Origin: CAZADH01 sp964483805
GTDB taxonomy: Bacteria > Muiribacteriota > Ozemobacteria > Ozemobacterales > Ozemobacteraceae
Direction: 5' to 3'
Assembly: GCA_964483805.1 (NCBI GenBank)
Contig: CAZADH010000010.1
Coordinates: forward strand, 1-55,313
Length of the DNA: 55,313 nt
Notes under the pieces: model-generated
Seen by the model: the letters and a program-made list of their open reading frames with translations, nothing else
Database searches by the model: none
Told to the model about the DNA's origin: nothing
In this document: positions 17,325 to 26,275 of the stretch, one piece after another
Layout of the letters: each line of letters opens with the position of its first letter
Position numbering within the stretch: position 1 is the stretch's first letter
Program-made: the position numbers and the translations under genes

Positions 17325-18104
17325 ATGGCAATACAACGTAAGCCATCCACCAGGAGCAAAACGGTACGGGCACGGCATGCCGTGCCCCAACGAGCCAGCC
17401 CCCAACGCGCCAAAACCCAAGCCCGAAACGCCCGCTCCTCAGGCTCTGATTCGGATCGGACCACCGGCGACGGCAGCGCGCGCATCGCCGCGATCGTCGC
17501 CACGCTGCAACGGGCCTATCCCGGGGCCACCTGCGCGCTGCTCCACGCCAACCCGCTGCAACTGCTGGTTGCCACCATTCTCTCGGCCCAATGCACCGAC
17601 GAGCGCGTCAACATGGTCACGCCGGCGCTGTTCGCGAAATACCCGACCGCCCGACACTTTGCCGCAGCAGATCTGGCCCAGGTCGAAGAGGCCATCCGCT
17701 CGACCGGCTTCTTTCACAACAAGGCCAAGGCAATCATCGGCATGGCGCAGGCGCTGATGCGCGAGCACGGCGGCGAGGTGCCGCGCGACCTCGACGCCCT
17801 GGTGGCCTTGCCCGGGGTCGGGCGCAAGACCGCCAACGTTGTGCTGGGCACCGCGTTCGGCATCGCCAGCGGCGTGGTCGTCGACACCCACGTGCGTCGG
17901 TTGTCGTGGCGCCTGGGGCTCACCGACGAGACCGATCCCGAAAAGATCGAAGCCGACCTGCTGCCGCTCGTGCCGCGCCAACACTGGATCGAGTTCTCGC
18001 ACTTGCTGATTCTGCATGGCCGCAACCGGTGCAGTGCCCGCAAACCCGACTGCGAGAACTGCGAGATCAAGGCACTCTGCCCCATGCGCCTGCTGGAGCA
18101 ATGA
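17325..18104 (+). CDS. nth: Endonuclease III (DNA glycosylase/AP lyase)
   Basis: Removes oxidised pyrimidines and cuts at abasic sites in base-excision repair. The helix-hairpin-helix LPGVGRKTANVV carries the catalytic Lys, the catalytic Asp is in VVVDTHVRRLSWRLGL, and the [4Fe-4S] ligands are spaced C-x6-C-x2-C-x5-C at the C-terminus. The ATG has a good ribosome binding site (GAGGAAGGA), but the 259-residue protein is about 45 residues longer than usual at the N-terminus. That extension is basic and low-complexity and includes the 29-bp palindrome (encoding TVRARHAVPQR). It follows polX by 16 bases. Confidence 0.95.
   Translation: MAIQRKPSTRSKTVRARHAVPQRASPQRAKTQARNARSSGSDSDRTTGDGSARIAAIVATLQRAYPGATCALLHANPLQLLVATILSAQCTDERVNMVTPALFAKYPTARHFAAADLAQVEEAIRSTGFFHNKAKAIIGMAQALMREHGGEVPRDLDALVALPGVGRKTANVVLGTAFGIASGVVVDTHVRRLSWRLGLTDETDPEKIEADLLPLVPRQHWIEFSHLLILHGRNRCSARKPDCENCEIKALCPMRLLEQ
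17364..17392. repeat. 29-bp dispersed palindromic repeat, copy 2, inside nth
   Basis: GTACGGGCACGGC, then A, then TGCCGTGCCCCAACG; 28 of 29 bases match the copy at 14809-14837. The 20-base core GGGCACGGCATGCCGTGCCC is a perfect palindrome. It lies in frame within the nonconserved N-terminal extension of endonuclease III, so insertion of the repeat probably created part of that extension. Confidence 0.75.
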
Positions 18105-18223
18105 CGTGAAGAAGCTCGCCCGCTTGTTCGCCAATAACCGCCGCTCGACGGGACAACCCCCGGGGCTGGCTCGATCGTGTCGGCGCGGGACCATCGCCCC
18201 CACCCGACGGTGTGGGGCGCAAT

Positions 18224-21200
18224 TTACGAGTGCGCGGCCCTCCCCGAGGATGCTGCCGGCACCGACTGCTCGCCCAGCGTCGGCTTGCGCACCAGCCAGA
18301 GCGGACAATGCGGCGAGGAGCGGAGCTTGATGAACGCGGCCACGACCCGCGGGTCGAACTGGGAGCCGCCACAACGTTCGATCTCGCGCTCGGCCTCATC
18401 GAACGACAGCGGCTGGCGATACGGGCGCGATGAGGTGATGGCATCGAACGAGTCGGCGACGCAGATGATGCGCGACCCCAGCGGGATCTCGTCGGCTTTG
18501 AGGCGATCGGGGTAACCCTTGCCGTCGAAGCGTTCGTGGTGATGCTCGATCACATCGCAGACCACCTTGAGAAACTCGATCGAGCCGAGGATGCCGGCGC
18601 CGATCATCGGGTGGTCTTTGATCTTCTCGAACTCTTCATCGGTCAGGCGACCGGGCTTGAGCAGGATGTTCTCGGCGATACCGATCTTACCGACATCGTG
18701 CAACAACGCGGCATGGCGGATCATGTCGATCTCGTCGCGGTGACAACCCATGACCTGCGCGAGCGCGACCGAGATCTCGGTGACGCGCTTGCTGTGACCG
18801 TGCGTGTAGCTGTCTTTCGCATCGATCGCCGCAGCCAGGGCGCGAATCGTTTCGAGGTAGACGTTGAGCAGGTTGTGATACAGGCGCGCGTTCTCGATGG
18901 CGACCGAAGCCTGTGAGGCCAGGGTGTCGAGAATGTCGAGGTTCTCTTGCGTGAACGGCACCTTGCGGCCCAACACGCGCTCGCAGTTGATGACGCCGAT
19001 GAGCTGATCGCGATTGAGCATCGGTGCCGAGATCAGCGTGCGCGGCTCGCCGTCGCCGCCCGGCAATACAATGTAACTATTGTCTTCGGCGGTATTGACC
19101 ACGCGCAGGGGTCGGCGCATCTCGGCGGCTTTGCCGGCCACACCCTGGCCGACCGTCATGCGGATGTCTTTGACGTTGTTGCCCTCGAAACCGCGGGCCA
19201 CCTGCACGTAGAGGGTCTTGGAGTCGCGATCGAGCAGCATCAGGGTCGACTTGTCGGCCTCGGTGATGCGCGTGGTCATGTCGATGACGTAGTTCAACAC
19301 CGAATCGAGATCGAGCGTCGAGTTGATCGCCTTGCCCAGCTCTTGCAGCAGCGACAATTCGGCCACCTGTTGCTCGGTCTTCTCGTAGAGCATCGCGTTG
19401 AAGATGCCCTGCGCGATCTGGTCGGAAATGCCGGTCAGCAACTTGAGATCGTCTTGGTTGAACAGGGCGCCCGACCGCTTGTTGTTGACGTTGAGCACGC
19501 CAAGCAGGCGCTCGTTGTGCATGATCGGAATCGACAGCGCCGACCCCGTCTTGTAGTCGGTGCGCGAGTTCCCGGCAAACCGTTCGTCCTTGCCGAGATC
19601 GCGAATCAACAAAGGTTGTTTGTGACGCGCCACCCACCCCGAAATGCACTCGCCCACCGGTACTTTGACCTCGCCGATGAACGCCTCGGGAATGCCCAGG
19701 GCTGCATCGAGCGTGAGATACTGCCGCACCGGATCGTAAAGCATCAGCGAAGAGGTCTCGACATCGACGACCTTGGCCACCAGCTTGAGGATCATGTTGA
19801 ACAGGCGCACCGGATTGAGCGTCTGCGACACGCAATCGGACACCTCGTACAGCGTCGTGAGATGGGCCAGGCGCTGCTGCGAATCATCGAACAGCCGCCG
19901 GTTGTCGAAATGGGCAGTCAACTGGCGACCGATCGTCGTCAACAGATGCTGGTCGTCTTTGCTGAAACCGTCTTTGCCTTGCTTCTGGTAGACCGCCAAC
20001 ACCCCGAATGAACGCTCGGACGTCATCAACGGCAGGATCAAGGCGGTGCGGACGAACTGATCGAGCGGCGAGAACTGCGACAACGCCTGATCGCGATTGA
20101 CCTCGGCCACATTGAGCAGTTGCCGCTGCTTCGCGACCCACCCATGCAACCCCTTGCCCATCGGAATGACCACGCTGCGCGTATCGTCGGGCAGGTGATA
20201 TCCGGCCCTAACCCGCAGTTCGTCGGCCTCGGGATCGCGCGTCAGCAGAGCCGCTGCCTCACACGACACGGCGGCCACCGTCTCGTTGAGGATCTCGGCC
20301 AACAAGCCGGGACCGTCCTGATCGTCGGCGAGCTTTTCGGAAATCGCGAACAGGTGCGAGAGTTCTTTCAGCTTCTGATTCGAACTGGCCAGGAGCCTGG
20401 CGTTCTCGACGACCTTGGTGACCATCGAGGCCAACATCGTCAGCGTCGTGGCATCGTCTTTCGAGAAGGCGTTCACCTGGTTGCTGTCGACGGCGATGAC
20501 CCCGATCAGTTTCTCGCCAACGAGCAACGGCACGGCCATCTCGGAATAGATCGTCTCGGGCGTCTCGATGTAGCGCGGCTCGAGCAGCACATTGGGCACG
20601 ACCAGCGGTTCGAGGTGCCGGGCCACCCAGCCGGTGACACCCTTACCGATCGGCACGCGGATCTTCTTGACCTCTTGCGGATGGGAACCGCGGGCCACGG
20701 CAACCTCGAGGTAGTTCTTGCCCTCTTTCTTGAGCAGACAGGCGCCACAGGTGGCGCCGGTGATTTCGATGGCAATGTCCATGAGGAACTCGAGCAGGTT
20801 TTGAAAATCGAGCGTCGAGTTCATGATCTTCGAAGCCTCTTCGAGCACCGACAGAATGCGTTCCTTGCGGTGAACGTTGATGCGTTCGGAGGCCATTTCG
20901 AGTTGCGTGCCGAAGAACTGATCGAGCAGGTCGGTCGCGGCCTGCAACTGCTCTTCGCTGACCGTGGGCCTCGGGTTGGCCGCCGTCGGGGCCGACGGCG
21001 TGCCGATCTCGAACGGGCCGATGATCAGAGCCCCAAAAACGTCGCCCCGCGACGTGAGGGAGTGCACCTTGAACCGACGGCCATCGGCACACTTGAACAA
21101 CCCGTTGGCCTGGGTGAGTGCGGCGATGTCGCGAACCGGACAACCGGTGCACATCGGTTTGGGGCACTGCATCGCCTCGGTGAAGCCGGCGAACAGCGGC

Positions 21201-21316
21201 TCACCCTTCTCGTTGAATGCGTTAACCGTCAGCCCCGTCAGTTTCCGCACATGGTCGAGAAACGTTCGCAGGCCGGCTCTGGAGATGATTTCTTCGAGAT
21301 AGATCGGTTTTACCAT
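18224..21316 (-). CDS. PocR-like/GAF/HD-GYP sensor phosphodiesterase
   Basis: A 1030-residue soluble signalling protein. Residues about 10-115 resemble a PocR ligand-sensing domain with clustered cysteines (CPKPMCTGC, FKCADG). Four GAF-type domains follow in tandem (about 155-305, 320-475, 490-645 and 660-815). The C-terminal HD-GYP domain (about 825-1000) has the HD pair (HDVGKIGI), HHHERFDGKGYPD and the later D/H ligands, so it should hydrolyse c-di-GMP or a related cyclic dinucleotide. No GGDEF domain or transmembrane segment is present. It converges with nth and lies 124 bases downstream of the CBM48-like gene on the same strand. Domain calls come from motifs; the ligands are unknown. Confidence 0.92.
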   Translation of the reverse strand: MVKPIYLEEIISRAGLRTFLDHVRKLTGLTVNAFNEKGEPLFAGFTEAMQCPKPMCTGCPVRDIAALTQANGLFKCADGRRFKVHSLTSRGDVFGALIIGPFEIGTPSAPTAANPRPTVSEEQLQAATDLLDQFFGTQLEMASERINVHRKERILSVLEEASKIMNSTLDFQNLLEFLMDIAIEITGATCGACLLKKEGKNYLEVAVARGSHPQEVKKIRVPIGKGVTGWVARHLEPLVVPNVLLEPRYIETPETIYSEMAVPLLVGEKLIGVIAVDSNQVNAFSKDDATTLTMLASMVTKVVENARLLASSNQKLKELSHLFAISEKLADDQDGPGLLAEILNETVAAVSCEAAALLTRDPEADELRVRAGYHLPDDTRSVVIPMGKGLHGWVAKQRQLLNVAEVNRDQALSQFSPLDQFVRTALILPLMTSERSFGVLAVYQKQGKDGFSKDDQHLLTTIGRQLTAHFDNRRLFDDSQQRLAHLTTLYEVSDCVSQTLNPVRLFNMILKLVAKVVDVETSSLMLYDPVRQYLTLDAALGIPEAFIGEVKVPVGECISGWVARHKQPLLIRDLGKDERFAGNSRTDYKTGSALSIPIMHNERLLGVLNVNNKRSGALFNQDDLKLLTGISDQIAQGIFNAMLYEKTEQQVAELSLLQELGKAINSTLDLDSVLNYVIDMTTRITEADKSTLMLLDRDSKTLYVQVARGFEGNNVKDIRMTVGQGVAGKAAEMRRPLRVVNTAEDNSYIVLPGGDGEPRTLISAPMLNRDQLIGVINCERVLGRKVPFTQENLDILDTLASQASVAIENARLYHNLLNVYLETIRALAAAIDAKDSYTHGHSKRVTEISVALAQVMGCHRDEIDMIRHAALLHDVGKIGIAENILLKPGRLTDEEFEKIKDHPMIGAGILGSIEFLKVVCDVIEHHHERFDGKGYPDRLKADEIPLGSRIICVADSFDAITSSRPYRQPLSFDEAEREIERCGGSQFDPRVVAAFIKLRSSPHCPLWLVRKPTLGEQSVPAASSGRAAHS

Positions 21317-21440
21317 GTATTTATAGTGTATTCACATGCATCGACAACGGCCCCGACGACGGGGCAAGACACCCGCGGCCGCGCCCACAGCCGGAAAGAC
21401 CCGGCACAGGGCGCGGCCGACGCGTGTCAGGGCAAAAACG

Positions 21441-21905
21441 TCAGGCGATCTCGACGACCGAAGATTTGCTGCCGTATTTGTCGGCAACCATTTCTTTGCA
21501 CGCCGGATCGGAGATCCAGTCAGTGTTGTTGACCACGAACTTATATTCGTGGCGACCGGGTTTGAGATTGACCGTGACCTTCCAGGTGTTGCCCTCGCGG
21601 GTCATCTGGGTGGTGTCTTTGTTCCAATCGTTGAAGGTGCCAACGACCGAGACCTTCTCGGCTTTGTCATGGCTCAGGGTGAACGTGTGGGCTTTGCCCG
21701 GACCCGCATCGACGGCAGCGGCGGCGCCGGCCGCGACTTCGGGTTTCTTGTCACCGGTTTGCTCGGTGGCCTTGAGGTCTTCGTCGTCTTCCCAATCTTC
21801 ATCTTCTTCGAAGGCATGCTCGCGCCCGATGATGTAGCCGATACCGAACACGCTTGCGAGGATAAAGATCTTCCACAACCAGTTGAGCAACCTGAACATC
21901 GCCAC
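21441..21905 (-). CDS. Small membrane-anchored CBM48/isoamylase-N-like protein
   Basis: A 154-residue protein with an N-terminal anchor (about 8-27), a very acidic stretch (FEEDEDWEDDED), an Ala-rich linker, and a C-terminal beta-sandwich domain of about 85 residues. VSVVGTFNDWNKDTTQM and LKPGRHEYKFVVN are typical of the glycogen-binding CBM48/AMPK-beta family. AGGAGG precedes the ATG. It starts 12 bases after the helicase stop and is probably co-transcribed. With no attached catalytic domain it may bind a polysaccharide at the membrane or act as a protein-binding module; no glycogen enzyme is nearby. Confidence 0.85.
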   Translation of the reverse strand: MAMFRLLNWLWKIFILASVFGIGYIIGREHAFEEDEDWEDDEDLKATEQTGDKKPEVAAGAAAAVDAGPGKAHTFTLSHDKAEKVSVVGTFNDWNKDTTQMTREGNTWKVTVNLKPGRHEYKFVVNNTDWISDPACKEMVADKYGSKSSVVEIA

Positions 21906-21917
21906 AAACCTCCTGAG

Positions 21918-24371
21918 TTAGGAATTGTTTCGTTCGATTCGCAGGGACGCGTACTGCAACAACAATGTCTTGCTGCCCGCCCGCTCAAAGTCAATGGTGA
22001 CCCGGAACTCTTCGACCCGATTGCCTTCGACGGCCCGTACCCGCCCTTGCCCGAACACCTGATGCCACACCCGACAGCCGACCGTGGTATTCGCCATATT
22101 GGCCAGGGCCATGTCCGTCATGCCGACATCCGGCACCGACATCATACCCGGCTTTTCGGCGTGGCGCAACGCCCGTATCGCCGATGACGCCACCGCGGCC
22201 TCATCCGCGCGCGCACCCGCATCCCGGGCCGCACCGGCATCGGTGCGCCCGGCTCCGGGCACAGGGATGCGCGCCGTGGTCCGCACCGCGGCTCCGGGTG
22301 GCAACCCCAGGGAGGGCCGCCCCGCGACCGCAGCGCTACCCCCTGGCATGCGTGTGCCAGGCGCCGGCACGAAGGTGCGCCCCCGGGCCCCGACCGCCCC
22401 GATCGGTACCCCGGCCACCGGCCGACCGCTCAGGTGCGCACGAATGCGTGACGACAGCGTGTTTTCGACAAACAACCCCACCGGCACCTCACCCAGAAAG
22501 CGCGACGGCGCGTTGGCGTTCCACCGCCCGAACACCAGGCGTTGCCGGGCACAACACAGATACAACCGTTTCTCGGCGCGGGTCATGCCCACATACGCCA
22601 GACGACGCTCTTCCTCGAGACGCTCCGGAAAGTCGATGCACGAATGGTGCGGAAACACACCTTCCTCGAGACCGATGAGAAACACCACGGGGAACTCGAG
22701 CCCCTTGGCGTTGTGCAGGGTCAACAGGTGCACCTTGTCGGTGTTCTCGCGCAACTCATCGACCTCGGCATGCAGCGCCACCTGCTCGAGATAGGCCATC
22801 AGCGTCAGCTCGGGGTTCGCCTCTTCCTGCTCGACGATGTCGGACACCAGCCCCTCGACGTTGCCGATGCGGTCTTCGGCCGTGTCGGGGTCGTCTTTTT
22901 TCAGATAGTCGACGTAGCCGATCTCGTCGATTACCACCCGGGTCAGGGCCGACACCGACAGTATGCGGGCCTGTTCTTGCAGGTGCTCGAGCAGCGTGCA
23001 GAACTCCCCCAGCTTCTTCGAGCTTTTGCGCTCGGCAAACAGGGCCGCAAACAAGGGGCCCATCGCCTCGAGCCGGGATTGCGTCGTCGCACCGATCCCG
23101 CGCGGCGGCGTGTTGATGATGCGCGCGAGCGCGACCGCGTCGTCGGGATTCACCAACACCCGCAGGTACGCGAGCACATCTTTGATCTCGCGACGCTGGA
23201 AGAACTTGGTGCCGCCGTAGACCTCGTAGGGGAACCCGGACCGCACCAACGCGCGTTCGAGTTCACGGCTCTGGCTGTTCATGCGGTAGAGCACGGCGAT
23301 GCCCGACAACGGCGTGCCCGCGTTCACCAACCGCCGGATCTCGCCCACGACGCGATCGGCCTCATCACGGTCGGAATCGGCGTCGAGCAGGTGCAGCAGT
23401 TCACCGTCGCCGCGTTCGGTCCAGAGCTTTTTGCCGCGCGAACTCTTGTTGCGGGCAATCACCGCCGAGGCCGCGTCGAGGATCTTCTGTGTCGACCGGT
23501 AGTTCTGGTCGAGCACGATGGTGGTCGCGCCGACGAAATCTTTCTCGAAGTCGAGAATGTTGCGGATATCGGCGCCCCGCCACCCGTAAATCGACTGGTC
23601 TTCGTCACCGACGACGCAGATATTGTTCGACGCCTTCGCCAACAGCGCCAGCAGGCGGTATTGCGCGATGTTGGTGTCTTGATACTCGTCGACGAGAAAG
23701 TAATTGTATTGACGATGTAATTTTTCGAGCAAATCGGGGCGCGCCGTCAACAACTGCCAGGTGCGCATGATCAGATCGTCGAAATCGCAGGCCTTCTGCA
23801 GCGCCAGCGCTTCCTGATAGAGTTGATACATCTCGCGGATGCGGTCGGCCTGCGGATGGTCGGGGCGAAACTCCTCGGGGGAGCGCAACTCGTTCTTCGC
23901 TTCGCTGATCAAGCTGCGCACCAGGCGCAGCGGCACGCGGTCGGTGTCGAGGTCCATGCGCTTGGCACAGTCGCGCAGCACTTTCTCCTGGTCTTCGTCG
24001 TCGAAGATCGTGAACCCCGGCGGATAATCGATCTCGCGATGCCACCGACGCAGCAACCGACAGCACCAACTGTGGAAGGTGGTCAGATCGACGCCTTGGG
24101 CTTTCACGCCAAGCAGGCTGAACAGCCGCTCGCGCATCTCGCGCGCGGCCTTGTTGGTGAAAGTCACCGCCAGGATCGCCCGCGCCGGCACGCCGCGGTC
24201 TTCGATCAACGAGGCAATGCGCATGGTCAGCGTGCGGGTCTTGCCCGACCCGGCGCCGGCCACGATCAGCAGCGGGCCGTCACCGAAGGCGACGGCCTGC
24301 TGCTGTTGCGGATTGAGGCGGTCGAAGCCGTGAACCGTCACACGACCGCCCCCACCCAGGCTCTGGTTCAT
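21918..24371 (-). CDS. pcrA: UvrD/PcrA-type ATP-dependent DNA helicase
   Basis: A superfamily 1A 3'-5' helicase for repair, replication restart and plasmid-type unwinding, 817 residues. Motifs in order: Q motif LNPQQQQAV, Walker A GAGSGKT (39-45), TFTNKAAREMRERL, Walker B DEYQDT, motif III GDEDQSIYGWRGADI, QNYRST, LHNAKGLEFPVVF and YVGMTRAEKRLYLC. The C-terminus is low-complexity Ala/Gly/Pro, then a Tudor-like tail (GCRVWHQVFGQGRV) as in PcrA. Motif III, where related actinobacterial helicases carry inteins, is uninterrupted here. A GTG eleven codons in, with a G-rich upstream stretch, is an alternative start. The gene begins six bases after the secreted protein stop. Confidence 0.95.
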   Translation of the reverse strand: MNQSLGGGGRVTVHGFDRLNPQQQQAVAFGDGPLLIVAGAGSGKTRTLTMRIASLIEDRGVPARAILAVTFTNKAAREMRERLFSLLGVKAQGVDLTTFHSWCCRLLRRWHREIDYPPGFTIFDDEDQEKVLRDCAKRMDLDTDRVPLRLVRSLISEAKNELRSPEEFRPDHPQADRIREMYQLYQEALALQKACDFDDLIMRTWQLLTARPDLLEKLHRQYNYFLVDEYQDTNIAQYRLLALLAKASNNICVVGDEDQSIYGWRGADIRNILDFEKDFVGATTIVLDQNYRSTQKILDAASAVIARNKSSRGKKLWTERGDGELLHLLDADSDRDEADRVVGEIRRLVNAGTPLSGIAVLYRMNSQSRELERALVRSGFPYEVYGGTKFFQRREIKDVLAYLRVLVNPDDAVALARIINTPPRGIGATTQSRLEAMGPLFAALFAERKSSKKLGEFCTLLEHLQEQARILSVSALTRVVIDEIGYVDYLKKDDPDTAEDRIGNVEGLVSDIVEQEEANPELTLMAYLEQVALHAEVDELRENTDKVHLLTLHNAKGLEFPVVFLIGLEEGVFPHHSCIDFPERLEEERRLAYVGMTRAEKRLYLCCARQRLVFGRWNANAPSRFLGEVPVGLFVENTLSSRIRAHLSGRPVAGVPIGAVGARGRTFVPAPGTRMPGGSAAVAGRPSLGLPPGAAVRTTARIPVPGAGRTDAGAARDAGARADEAAVASSAIRALRHAEKPGMMSVPDVGMTDMALANMANTTVGCRVWHQVFGQGRVRAVEGNRVEEFRVTIDFERAGSKTLLLQYASLRIERNNS

Positions 24372-24377
24372 TGGAAA

Positions 24378-26237
24378 CTACTGGGGGTTCTTGTCGACAA
24401 ATTGGCCCGGTTCCAAAACGATCGAGTACCCGTACGTCTCATCAAACTCCTTGACCACGGTTTCGCCACCGCCAAAGAATACCGTGACTTGACACTTGAA
24501 CCGTTCTCCCGGGAAGAACACGCACTGTTGTTGGCCAGACATGAAATCCTTGCGCTCGATGGTCGGCCCCGGGAGTTTCTCGCCCGTCTCGGTAACAACA
24601 ACGAACTCGATCTTCTCGATCGCCTCGTTTTCAGCGAGCAGAGACGGTTCTACGTCAACGGTCTGCAACAGGGCCATCGGATGCCGCAGCGGAAAGACAC
24701 CATCCACGACAGGATTCTCGCACTCGGTCACAACCGCATAGCGATCAGCCGTCAGCTTAACGGTTGTTATCCAGCGTAGGTTTTTTGCCTGCGCCCCCAT
24801 CTTTTGGTGGATGGCCGTGAAATCATATTCGATTCCCGAAATCTCCTGACCCTTGCCATCGAGCCACTTCCGTTTCGCGAAGTCATAAACCGCAGTGAGC
24901 CTCGCTGAAGCATCGATCGGCGGTGGCGGCGTTCCCGGTTTCCGTGACTGATCGAGCTTGGTCGAATCGACCATGACCATGTCGAACGAGACGTCTTTCA
25001 GCGACGCCAAAGCCGGATGGTCGCCCACCGTAGGAAGATAGAACATAGCCCTGTGGGTTTCGACGCGGGGTCTCAGGTGAACGAGCTTGTCTTTCTTTGC
25101 CTGGTCCAGTTTCGCCAGGCTGAGCGGCACGCCAATGACGAAAGCCGTATTGCACACGGCGATGTTGCGGTATCGCAGCTTTTTCGATTCATCCACCGGA
25201 TGCTGTGGCGCCTGCAGCATTTGTCCGAGTGACAGTCCATCCGGGAGTTTGATGAAAGGAATCTTGTTGCCCTCGGTTTTCAGTGTCACGTCTCCCAGAC
25301 GGACCGGCATTGGCTGGCGGGTGAACACCGCTTCGGTGAGCGAATGCAGAACGCTCAGCGACTCCTCGACGGTGAGCTTTCGTCCCTTCCCGCTGCCCGT
25401 CGAATCTGCCGGTGCTGTGAGTCCACCGGCTTTGATGATGTCCGCCACCCGGGCCGGCGCCAGCTTGACCGGGTCCACGCCCGTGTTCATCGCCCACGTC
25501 ACCCGCATCAATCGGTCGCGAGCCGTCGGGTTTGCGAAGAATCCCGCCACCAGTTTGGCAGGGTTGTATTCGGCAGCAAACTCCGAAACCGGCAGAGCGC
25601 CGGCAAACTGGACCCGCAATGACAACGGCAGCGTTTTCTCGAGCAACATACTCCGCAAAACATCGATTGCCAGCTTATCCTCGCCGCTGATTTTGACCTT
25701 GGCCTTGGTCGCGTCGAAACCCAACTCGGGGGCTGGGCCGAATTCATATTTCCCGAACGGCAAACCAACGTCGGCAATGTGGAACGGCAGAGCGACCAGT
25801 TTTCGAGCCCCGGTGAACTTCATGGGGGCCTTCTGATTGCGGCTGATCAACGGACTGTGCAACTGACCTCGACTCACCCAGTCGGTGAGCCCGGCACTCA
25901 GCAGCGATTTCTCTGCCGGCGTGGCGGCATAATCGAGTTCGACGTCGAGCACGTATCCGCACCTCTCGCGCTCGCGATTGGCTGGGTCCGGTTCCTGGTA
26001 GAACTCCAGCTCGATGGCCGGCAGACCCTTCTTGTCGACGACCGAGGGCGTCAGCAGCAGGTAATACCAAACCCCTGCATCGATGGCATCGGGCATCAGA
26101 ACGAACGTTCTGGACCCCAACGACTTGACCAATGTCTTGCTCGGCGTCAAATCGACCTGAGCCGACGCCATCACGGCACCCAGCAACACCAGAGCCAGCA
26201 CACACGCCATCACGACACCCAGTCTTCGTCGCTCCAT
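24378..26237 (-). CDS. Large secreted protein of unknown function
   Basis: I chose the ATG at 26237 because GGGAGG lies a few bases upstream; the frame is open to 26267. The 619-residue protein begins with a signal peptide (MERRR, then a Val/Ala/Leu core ending ASAQ). The mature part is predicted mostly beta with few cysteines, and the C-terminal region holds repeated beta-sandwich-like stretches (KIEFVVVTETGEKLPG, FKCQVTVFFGGGETVV). No catalytic motif is seen. It lies between the Hint-like protein (38 bases upstream) and pcrA (six bases downstream). I do not recognise the family. Confidence 0.8.
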   Translation of the reverse strand: MERRRLGVVMACVLALVLLGAVMASAQVDLTPSKTLVKSLGSRTFVLMPDAIDAGVWYYLLLTPSVVDKKGLPAIELEFYQEPDPANRERERCGYVLDVELDYAATPAEKSLLSAGLTDWVSRGQLHSPLISRNQKAPMKFTGARKLVALPFHIADVGLPFGKYEFGPAPELGFDATKAKVKISGEDKLAIDVLRSMLLEKTLPLSLRVQFAGALPVSEFAAEYNPAKLVAGFFANPTARDRLMRVTWAMNTGVDPVKLAPARVADIIKAGGLTAPADSTGSGKGRKLTVEESLSVLHSLTEAVFTRQPMPVRLGDVTLKTEGNKIPFIKLPDGLSLGQMLQAPQHPVDESKKLRYRNIAVCNTAFVIGVPLSLAKLDQAKKDKLVHLRPRVETHRAMFYLPTVGDHPALASLKDVSFDMVMVDSTKLDQSRKPGTPPPPIDASARLTAVYDFAKRKWLDGKGQEISGIEYDFTAIHQKMGAQAKNLRWITTVKLTADRYAVVTECENPVVDGVFPLRHPMALLQTVDVEPSLLAENEAIEKIEFVVVTETGEKLPGPTIERKDFMSGQQQCVFFPGERFKCQVTVFFGGGETVVKEFDETYGYSIVLEPGQFVDKNPQ

Positions 26238-26275
26238 ACGTCCTCCCAGATTCTGTCGGTGATCCAATTCGGTAC

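Noticed and set aside
20120..21532. Plus-strand frame opposite the HD-GYP gene
   Set aside because: Antisense shadow; the minus-strand domains are complete.
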